Of a DNA stretch of 64,000 bases, positions 56,162-64,000 are shown in pieces. Source of the DNA: Scolanthus callimorphus (lineage: Eukaryota; Cnidaria; Anthozoa; Actiniaria; Edwardsiidae); the NCBI GenBank assembly GCA_033964015.1, contig CM066912.1, positions 17,595,073 through 17,659,072 on the forward strand, in the 5' to 3' direction. The position numbers were made by a program, and so were the translations under genes. How positions within the stretch are numbered: position 1 is the first letter of the stretch; the number at the start of each line of letters is the position of its first letter. The notes beneath the pieces are model-generated. The model saw nothing but the letters and a program-made list of their open reading frames with translations. It made no database searches and was not told where the DNA came from.

Positions 56162-57036
56162 GTAAACAGACTTGCAGTAAGAAGTCACGCGTGATTTTTG
56201 ATCAGTGTGGCAATCAATGTCAATGTCATGAGGGAAAGCTGAAGGACTGCGTGAGAGTGAGGCGGGAGTTCACCCGCATGTCCCTGACCGAGAGAACACG
56301 CTATGTGCGTACGTTCTACGAGGCCACCACAAATCCCCTCTATAAAGACGACTTTGAGCAACTCCTAAACAAGCATTCGCTTCTCCCATCAAAATATCTG
56401 CACCACATGCCTCAAATCTTCCTGCCCTGGCACCGCTGGTACCTCATACAGATCGAATCCTTTCTCAAGCAGATCGACTGTAGAGTTACTATTCCATACT
56501 TTCAGTGGACAGTCCAGGCCGGGCACATTTGGCGAGCAAATCCGTCTGACATATGGGGCTCTGGATTAGAGGGTCTAGGTGGTAACGGGGTTTATCCAAG
56601 TCAATGTGTCAAAGATGGAATTTTCCAGGAGAATAACTGGTTTATGCCTCTCAACAAAGGAGGTGGCTGTCTCAAACGAAACTTTAATTACACTTGTATT
56701 CTTCCTGATGAAAAGTATCTAAATAGGACACTCAGCTTGAAGGACTTTTCAGAGTTCGAAAAACAGGTTAGGAACACGTACCACAATGACTTTCACAATT
56801 GTGTTGGTGGACTAATGCACTATCACAAAACGGCATCAAATGCACCAGAGTTTGCGATTCATCACGCCTTCATGGATAAAATATGGGACTCGTGGCAGAG
56901 AAAGTCCAAGGAAAACATGTTCCAATATTACCCTTCAGAGAATTATCGTATGCCTTTAGCGGATAGGTATCCGTGGGAATACCTTAACAATGAGGGATTA
57001 CCCGGTGATTTACGAGTAATGTATCAAGAATGTTGA
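56162..57036 (+). CDS. Tyrosinase, exon 3 (both copper sites)
   Basis: Starts after CTTTGTTTTAG and restores the split Gly codon. It encodes residues 109-399 of a predicted 399-residue secreted protein. A Cys-rich start (CGNQCQCHEG) leads into the tyrosinase domain. CuA ligands are His180 (NKHS), His190 and His199 (LHHMPQIFLPWHRWYL, with the H-x8-H spacing). CuB ligands are His316 and His320 (YHNDFHNCVGGLM, H-x3-H) and His343 (EFAIHHAFMDKIWDSW). Such enzymes oxidise phenols to quinones, and in corals and other invertebrates are linked to melanin defence or matrix hardening. There is no membrane segment, so it is probably extracellular. The stop at 57034 is unambiguous. Confidence 0.93.
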
Positions 57037-57270
57037 GTACTAGTTTAGTGTCCGAATACACCTCACGGCAGGGCGGAAATCCTAGGCCTCAAGAGGGCCG
57101 GAAATGTATCACAATTTGGTGCTAAATAAGCAGATTTTGATTCAATCTTGCATATAAAAAGCCAAGAAAAAGCAGCTGTAGATACAAAAATTGATGCGAA
57201 ACGGCAAAACAATCAAGTGCACTAACTAGGGGTAATAATGTCAAACAAATGGGCTATTTGCTCAAACCTA

Positions 57271-58110
57271 TCTATACTATTATAATCGGGTTGTCTGCGC
57301 AAACGTTTCTGATTGGCTAAATCGTTCACACTCACTCCGCTTAGGCCTGAAGCTGTGTCGCCAAAAGCACTTCACAAACCTGCAGAGAAGGTGGAAATCT
57401 CGACAGTGAGCGTGTTTTGGTTGGAAAAGATTCACCCTGGGCTAAGTTCTAATTCAAGCGATTTCTTAAGCGAGGGACAAAGCTGCCATCGCCGCCATTT
57501 TGAAATCTCCCACAGAAACTAAAAAAGAACTCAGTTCGCACAGCCGAAAGCACCACAGTCATTCAGACCTAAATGGTTCTGTCACAGATTATTTGCAGGA
57601 ATGTGCAGGGATAATTCTTATTTGAAAGCTTTAAGTTGAGAAAAAATTCCATTCAACTTGAACAAACGTACACCAGTGCCTTGCTTTCCTGAGCGCGGGC
57701 TAAGGCGAAATAAGTGACATGTTTACACAAAGCAAAGACATTAATAATATTCTCAAAGTGTAAATCCTTACGCTGTATCGCAAAACGAAGGACACAAACC
57801 CGAAGAGAAGAAGGAAATCTCTCCAGTAGGCGTGTTTTTGTTGGAAAAGATTCACCTTTGGCAAAGTTCTAATTCAAGCGATTTTTTCAGCGAGGGACAA
57901 AGCCGCCATCGCGGCCATGTTGAAATCTCCCACATAAACAAAGAAAGAACTCATTTCCCTCAGCCGAAAGCACCATAGAGATCCAAACCTAAATTTTTCT
58001 ATTACAGATTACTTACTCATATGTGCAGGGATAATTTTAATTCGAAAGATTTCAGCTGAGAAAAATTCAAGTTTGAACAAACTTACACCACTGGCACTGC
58101 CTACAGAGCG
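57271..58110 (+). mobile_element. Helitron-like repeat, two tandem body copies
   Basis: It starts A|TCTATACTATTATAATCGGG, a possible Helitron 5' TC end, then CACTCCGCTTAGGCCTGAAG. The TCAAGCGATTTCTTAAGCGA...GCCGAAAGCACCA body appears at 57450 and again at 57870. The same family lies at 28540. Downstream, 58440-58500 matches 29263 (ATTAGTAATGTAAATCAGCA), and a hairpin CGTCACAAAGTGACG lies at 58517. Confidence 0.6.
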
Positions 58111-58550
58111 CACGCTAAGCAATGAATGAAATTCTCTAAAAAAATCCTATGATAAACTGAAAATTTCTTAGAACAATTTTACTTTACTTATTTCTTCTCT
58201 TCCCTTACTGAGATATAATAAGCATACAAACAATTCCGAAGTCAAATGGTTTTTCTGTGTAATAGGCTTGCGTTTTCAATTTTGGCGGGTTTTCGGACTT
58301 AGACAGATTTGAGAGCCGTACTGACTCACACGACACACGTGCGTCATTTTCTCCACCAAAATCAGACCAAGTGAGACCAGTGCAAAACATACAAAAAACG
58401 CTCTGAGCCTCACTTCATTTATTTCGGCATGCGGCAGGGGGTCTTTCTTGAATGGAGGTCATTAGTAATGTAAATCAGCAGTTTATGGAAGGGGGAAGTC
58501 AGGTTGAGTCTTCTAGCGTCACAAAGTGACGGGCTGTTTTCTTGTTAATA

Positions 58551-58834
58551 TTTACCATTGTATGCATTGCTACGCGACCTTCAAAATTCACTGTTGCGAT
58601 GGGCGATTTTACGCAAGAAAATTTTAAAAACAATTTTCTTGAACAGAGAGTTAAACATTCTAGGCAAGGGAAGCCAAAGGATAGCTTAAAACCATTTTGG
58701 TTGATTTTGCAATCAATATTGATCCAGTAAAGCAGCCGAATCCAGCGTTTTGGTCTGATTGACGGCTAAAAATCGCCAATCGCCCATCGCAGCATTGAAT
58801 TTTGAGGTCGCGTAGCAATACATACAGTGGTAAT
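58551..58834. mobile_element. MITE, 284 bp (TTACCATTGTATGCATTGC termini)
   Basis: TTACCATTGTATGCATTGCT then ACGCGACCTTCAAAATTCA, and GCGATGGGCGATTTT, are inverted at the right end. The middle has AAGCCAAAGGATAGCTTAAA, shared with the degraded copy at 7740-8140. Confidence 0.85.
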
Positions 58835-60857
58835 TGGGGAGGGGATAAATTCGTTAAAAGCAATACCGCATTGTATTTCACGTTTTAGTGACCAATGCCC
58901 AAAGCAACTAGTTAATTCAGCCAATATTGTGCTTCTCTGACTACCGTCGAATGACTAGAAGACCAAAGTCCAATTGCCAGAGTAACCTTTTTTCGAATTA
59001 GGTATACATAGCCGGGGCCTGGGAGCGATTTCCTTTGCGCTCCTCCTCTCCTTCATCGTCCCATCCGGTTTCCTTAACATTCGGCTCTTTTTACAATAGA
59101 GACTCGACCAGACGACCTAGAGCAATGATTTTTACTGTGTATCTTACTTCGTCCGTTGCTTAGTCTTGTGTGAATACTGGCAAATTTTCGAGGAAATTGT
59201 GCATTTTAAGCGCAAACCCCGTCATTTTGTCTGCTGACAGTTTTCAATGTAATGTAAATTATATGGAGCCACGCTCGAATTCATTCGCAGCGGAAGCTAG
59301 AGAAGTCTTAGAAAACCGAAACCGAAACCAGGTCAGGATTCTAAGGATTCCAAAAATGTCCCACTCAATGTTCCAGGGTGTGCACCCTCTGGCGACTAGA
59401 CGGCTTAGCCATCAGATTAGAATAGATATTGAAATGCTGATTAAAAAGTGCAAACATGGGTACGTGCGTACAGGCACGTTACACCCCAATTCTCGTACCC
59501 AGAGCCCATGATCGTCTTAAGCAGCCCCTGGCTAAGGCGATCGTGGGCTCTGAGGAAGAGATTGATTAAACTTATGGCTTGGTTAACAGGAAGAAACAAA
59601 TAGAAAGTGTAGATATGTCGATTATTTTCGCTGGTATAATTATTGCGTAGAGACATGACCTCATATACAATTATCACTTCTACCCTGGAGGTAAGGAGCC
59701 ACCCTTGGTCCCATGTATGGATCACGGCGCTTTTACGCCTCATTGCGGCCACCTGGCGGTGCTCCATTCCATATTAACCCTTGGGCGTTGTCTTCGCCAC
59801 GCCAGGTTTCCTCCCGTAACTTATAGCACAATGAGACCAGAGAAAATGATCTACGTCCTAAACAGCAGCAATAATCAAAGCGTCTACACACGAGCCTGGT
59901 GGAATTTCAGTCAAAGACTCAGTTCTCGCTGGTAACACCAACAAGGCATTAGCAGTACGCATGCTCGACAGACGACTGCTGCACTGACTGCCTGTCGACT
60001 CACCAATTGGGATTGGCTGACCCGGTTGCCATGATAACTTTACCCGCTGGTATTCGGGTCGGGGATCTAGGTCAACTTTACTTGATAACTAAAATATGAG
60101 CACAAATAATCCGTTAGTGCCAATCATGTTAGTTATTTCAATAGGCTGGTGGAGCAGAAAATATTCGACCAGGAACACCTCCACCTCAGGGAATTTAGGG
60201 TAATGTTCAGGGGCTTATAATGCTATTGACAAACTAGGCATTTCTCTCTTCCCAAAAAGACGGAAGAATGTTGTGAGGAAAGGTTGGTTTAACGGGTTAA
60301 AATGGATTGCATCGGCGCTCACGGAACCAACCAACCAAACAATAAATAATTAATAAATTAAGCCCCGGTACCACATCACGACCACGTGATAATCTATGTT
60401 ACGACACATGAGGGCAGCTTTCAGTAAAATATCCTAAGATTGAACTTTCGCAACTTTTATTTGTGATGTTTCTGCTGTATTTTGTCTCCTAGGATTTTCG
60501 AAACTGCACACTTAACGTGAAAATTATGTCAAAAATTACAGGCAAAAATGTTGCCTAGAATTCTTGATAATCAATTTCAGCCTGGCATTTTCTGAAAACC
60601 TGTTTTTGATTCCTTAAAAAAGGTAAAGGTAGTTTATCTTCGAAATCCCTTAAACTGGTTGCCCATGGATTGTTCCGAGCCAAACGCAATTTTCGAAAAT
60701 CCCTGGAACCTCAGCTAGCGAATCCGAACGAATAAAAGAAACGCGCCAATAACACGAAATCGACATGATTACAACTTGGGCTAAAATGGGCTCAACATTA
60801 TGTTACCACCCAACTTGGACTCAAAATGATATTACCATCCAGACATATGTTTAATAT
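58835..60857. other. Non-coding region
   Basis: No supported gene. A hairpin at 59506-59556 pairs CAGAGCCCATGATCG with CGATCGTGGGCTCTG. The 113-codon open frame at 59170 shows no family resemblance. Confidence 0.4.
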
Positions 60858-60900
60858 ATAGATTTAGGCACTGCCTAAAAGCGGAGCTCCTAGTGATAAA
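60858..60900 (+). repeat. Element terminus (TATAGATTTAGGCACTG)
   Basis: TATATAGATTTAGGCACTGC then CTAAAAGCGGAGCTCC is the same terminus that bounds the CRE arrays at 1178 and 20150, but no array follows. Confidence 0.75.
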
Positions 60901-61009
60901 GGTATCAAGGTTTAGAACAATTTATTTTGCAATCTGATATCGTAACTTTAATAACTGCATCTGCCTTTGCTAAAGGTGTTGTCTTAAATCAGTGAAAAAA
61001 AGATGTAAT

Positions 61010-61130
61010 TTGTATAGGTAATCATACGAATTCAAGTGCAATTTGAAATTAATTTGCACGCGTGAGTTTTTCAAAAAGTATCACAAATTGCACGAGCCCA
61101 GCACGAGAAAAATCGTATGATTACTTATTA
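61010..61130. repeat. Inverted repeat around AATCATACGA
   Basis: GGTAATCATACGAATTC and AAATCGTATGATTACT are opposed. TTTGCACGCGTGAGTTTTTC / CAAATTGCACGAGC recall the duplication at 41819. Confidence 0.6.
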
Positions 61131-62040
61131 ATAATATACCTGCAAAAATTTTCAGAGAGAGACAGGTTTCAAGCGGCCACATTATGCACCGAACACATGC
61201 CAGACAAACGAGCAAAGTTTTAATACACAACCTAACTTGACGAGCTTAAATAAAATGCACTTGACACAGCAATTTCATTTAAAAGGAACAGGTGGAATTC
61301 TGTTGATCATGGCAAATATTATTAGTTTTTGTCCGATAGTATGTCAATTACCCAGTCTTTATTTAGTGCATGCAAGCAGTTGTGTATCAATTGTGTGATT
61401 TAGAAATTCCAGACGGGTGGGGTGTAAATTTGCCGCATTGCTTTTTCATGTTGTCCTTTGGGAAATTTCCAATGGGATTTAGGGAGGGGGGGTCACTTCA
61501 ACAACCTTTCATGGAGGGAATGGACATTTTCACACATTGTGAAAATCTTAGTTCCTTTTCAATCCTTGTGTGTGGGTAACAGTTTGCAACAATCAAGTAG
61601 CATGAAAAAACCATGGTAAAACATTGTTATATAAAACAAGGAAATGTTCATTGCGTGGTAAAATATCCATCCAAGGGTGTTGAAAAGTGCCCCCCCCCCC
61701 CCCAAACTGCCTCTGAAATTTCCAAAGAAAAATATAGTATTCGTATGGAAGAAATCAGGTAAATTGACGACCCCTACCCCACTGGAATTTCCAATCCCTT
61801 CCTTGCTTATGAATATGTAAAAAAAGTTCAAATTGAAAATTATTGAGGTCAAAATCTATACTCACCATAATAGTCCAATTCTTCCCCATACATCCTGGAC
61901 GTATTTATATTGACCAAGCGAACGCAATGCGATAGGAACATGCTTTGTAGAAATATAAATTTATCGCCAAGTTATTCAAGTTCCTAAGTTCAAACAACAT
62001 TTTAATCATGCGAACCAAATACATTCATTCCAAAGTCTCC
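61131..62040. other. No recognised gene
   Basis: Contains GGAAATTTCCAATGGG (about 61459) and CTGAAATTTCCAAAG (about 61711), a C run at 61691, and short frames only. Confidence 0.4.
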
Positions 62041-62061
62041 CACACGGAAAATAAATGTTAG

Positions 62062-62310
62062 TTGTATCAAGTTCAGGAGAACGCTGCACACTCCGTCACC
62101 AGTGCAATTTCCACCCCAGAACAAGCACTTCTGAACTTGTATCGTCGCTCAGTTGGGACACTCATTGAAGCCCGCAGACAGGTTGCACAGTTCTGCTTAT
62201 TTTATAAAATCCACAATAACCTAGCGAACATTGACTTCCCACAGAGTATCCTACCAAACCGAAGACCATGCGTTCCGTTATGCATACGCAGGGTTGGCTG
62301 AGTTTCCACT
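62062..62310 (+). pseudogene. LINE ORF2 C-terminal fragment
   Basis: YQVQENAAHSVTSAIST, LLNLYRRSVGTLIEARRQVA and QFCLFYKIHNNLANIDFPQS match the region after RT in Jockey/CR1-type LINEs (Q-x-x-x-A-A-R, L-x-x-R-R, FYKI-x-N). About 80 residues remain and the catalytic part is missing. Confidence 0.72.
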
Positions 62311-62574
62311 ATCAATAATACTCAAGATGCGTATATTCACAGTCGTGGAATGTCAAACTTTAGTTTCCTAATCACTTCAAAACGTATATTGGAAGAAACT
62401 CGCTCAAACTTACTCTGGTAGTTTACTAACATTTATTCTCCGGTGAAACAGCGAGAGAGAGTTTAGAAATGACCCATTTGGCTGGAATGAGTAAAATTTT
62501 GTTTGAACTAGGGACTTGAATAATTTGGCGATAAATATATTTCTATATATTATAGTATTTACATTTCATATACA

Positions 62575-62720
62575 GTAAAAACCCGCGTATAAGAACCTAG
62601 AATTTTAGCCTAAAACAGGTCGTATTTGATTTGAAAATACAAGGAAACAAGGGATTCACATGGATAATTCTAGCCTAACAGGTTCTTCAAATCCAGGTTC
62701 TTATATGCGGGTTTTAACTG
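62575..62720. mobile_element. MITE with CAGTTAAAACCCGC-type ends, 146 bp
   Basis: CAGTAAAAACCCGCGTATAA on the left and TTATATGCGGGTTTTAACTG on the right, flanked by TA on both sides. CAGT ends with TA target duplications suit pogo-type elements. Confidence 0.85.
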
Positions 62721-63105
62721 TAGTATAAATTGTAAATGGTTTCCGAAAAAACACTTATGGATGAAATCATTTAAGTTATTACTAAGGTATTTTGGAATTA
62801 CCCGCGGGCCACCTTAAGGGGATACCAAATATATACGATTTGTCTGTTGTTGAAATAGACCGATGTTTTGCGGTGTTTTTCTTTGGGTGCCCGTGACACA
62901 TTACCTTAACATTGATCTTCGTAAGCTCAGGGAACTGGTAACCAGCGAGGTTTCTTAGAGCAGGTAGAACAAATAAATAGAACGTCACAAGAGCAGACAC
63001 TGGGTTGCCTGTGGCCAGAGAAAAGAAATTACATGGGAATTACTAATTAGTGTAAAAAATGCGAAATGCTGGAGTGCGAAATAAAAAATTTCCCTTTGAT
63101 AAGTT

Positions 63106-63160
63106 AATATATAGATTTAGGCAATGCCTTAAAAGCGGAACTCCAATCATACTGCAAACC
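63106..63160 (+). repeat. Element terminus (TATAGATTTAGGCAATG)
   Basis: TATATAGATTTAGGCAATGC then CTTAAAAGCGGAACTCC is another diverged copy of the terminus at 60858. Confidence 0.7.
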
Positions 63161-64000
63161 ATGCACTTCTTACTGCATGGTTTATTCTTATAACAAATGT
63201 ATCCCTTTTGAGAGCACAGCTTGGGATACCCAGCCTGGAAATTTAGTGAATTTTGAAATGATCACCCTGGAATTTCTGGTTACCCAACCTGGAATTTTAC
63301 GCTTGTTAGTGACCGATTAATTGATTGCAGAGTTGAAAAAATAGATTCTCTCTTTATTGGGGGCTTCACCAGCAACAGAGAGTTGGCAAATATTTTCCCA
63401 TTTCGCTATTAGTTCAGTCCCTTGTGTCTCCTTGCATCTCTAACTGTTTACTTCTTTAAAGAATCCAGATCAATCTCTGTGATTATAAATGTATTTTGGG
63501 GGAGTTGGCGTCAAAATACAACAGGTTTTTGCAGTTTGGAGTTCAAACCGAACGCCGCGGCGCTGTGCTGGATGTGGAGGACCAACCGCTCAGTGATCCA
63601 AGACGGATTGTGATTACACACTCGGGTCGACCCTAACGCAAGTACGGATGCGTAAATAAGAGCCTGCGATGTTCTCGTAAACCGCTGAACGTTCCGTATT
63701 GGCTTGGATGGGTTCCTTTCTCATGCGACGTTGAATGCCCGGGGGGGGGGGGGGGGATTCCCTTACAAGAGCTATACGGGTATGTGCCGCCAAACGGGGT
63801 CCCGATTTCTCCCTCAGCCGAAAGAACGGGGCCCCGTTAAGGAAGCGGGTTGCTATTTTGCGAGCCACCGAGCCCCGAGCCTTTCGGGGCGAGCCCCGAG
63901 CTTTTTGATGTATTTCTTGCCATTTTTTAAATTAAATTTAAAATAATGATAACTCAATAAGGCAAGGCGGCAAAAAGGTTGACCCCCCTTCTCGGCATGA
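63161..64000. other. No gene; G run and dispersed repeat
   Basis: A G run of about 17 lies at 63740. GGGTATGTGCCGCCAAACGG then GGTCCCGATTT at 63779 is the same repeat as AGGTATGTGCCGCCGAACAG at 9197. A hairpin-like GAGCCCCGAGCCTTTCGGGG stretch lies at 63869. Confidence 0.5.

Noticed and set aside
59170..59511. 113-codon plus-strand ORF
   Set aside because: No family resemblance and no splice or start support; chance is more likely.

Overview
The window looks like nuclear DNA of an early-branching invertebrate, most likely an anthozoan cnidarian such as a stony coral. Reasons: AT-rich, intron-rich DNA; an animal DEAF1-type SAND gene; a secreted tyrosinase of the kind common in coral genomes; a DIRS-type tyrosine-recombinase retrotransposon; and a very dense load of palindromic MITEs, minisatellites and LINE, BEL/Pao, Ty3/gypsy and Helitron-like remnants. 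The cnidarian assignment is inference. No bacterial operon, CRISPR array or rRNA was seen. Only two host genes are well supported, and both had to be assembled from exons.

Left part (about 3.2-10.6 kb, minus strand): a DEAF1-like transcription regulator. Exon 1 (10565-9961) holds a long acidic/Gln/Ser-rich N-terminus and the start of the SAND domain. Exon 2 (5061-4879) holds the rest of SAND with the KDWK motif and Cys cluster. Exon 3 (4006-3883) holds the basic KRRK region. A 31-nt exon is possible at 3207-3177. The MYND finger expected at the C-terminus was not found and probably lies beyond position 1. Exon 2 runs straight into a minisatellite whose units copy its own splice donor. Intron 1 carries a stack of nested DNA transposons.

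Middle part (10.8-42.3 kb): no convincing host gene. It holds a damaged DIRS-like retrotransposon (12511-16884, minus) with gag-like, RT/RNase H and tyrosine-recombinase ORFs and inverted terminal repeats; a small palindromic relative beside it; two arrays (1.2-2.0 and 19.0-20.1 kb) of a unit of about 128 bp carrying paired CRE-like TGACGTCA sites; a 201-bp near-perfect palindrome; 70-bp and about 31-bp tandem arrays; Helitron-like pieces; a 31-copy, 29-bp satellite in two variants (31.6-32.5 kb); a BEL/Pao remnant; and a 1.8-kb foldback element with arms of about 0.7 kb.

Right part (42.3-57.0 kb, plus strand): a tyrosinase gene. A signal-peptide exon (42323-42511) joins in phase across a 13.4-kb intron to exons 55941-56076 and 56162-57036, giving 399 residues with all six expected copper-ligand histidines. 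The intron contains LINE and gypsy fragments, many MITEs, a run of kappaB-like motifs and a 4-kb foldback element that ends only 44 bp before exon 2. The last 7 kb holds further Helitron-like repeats, MITEs and a LINE fragment.
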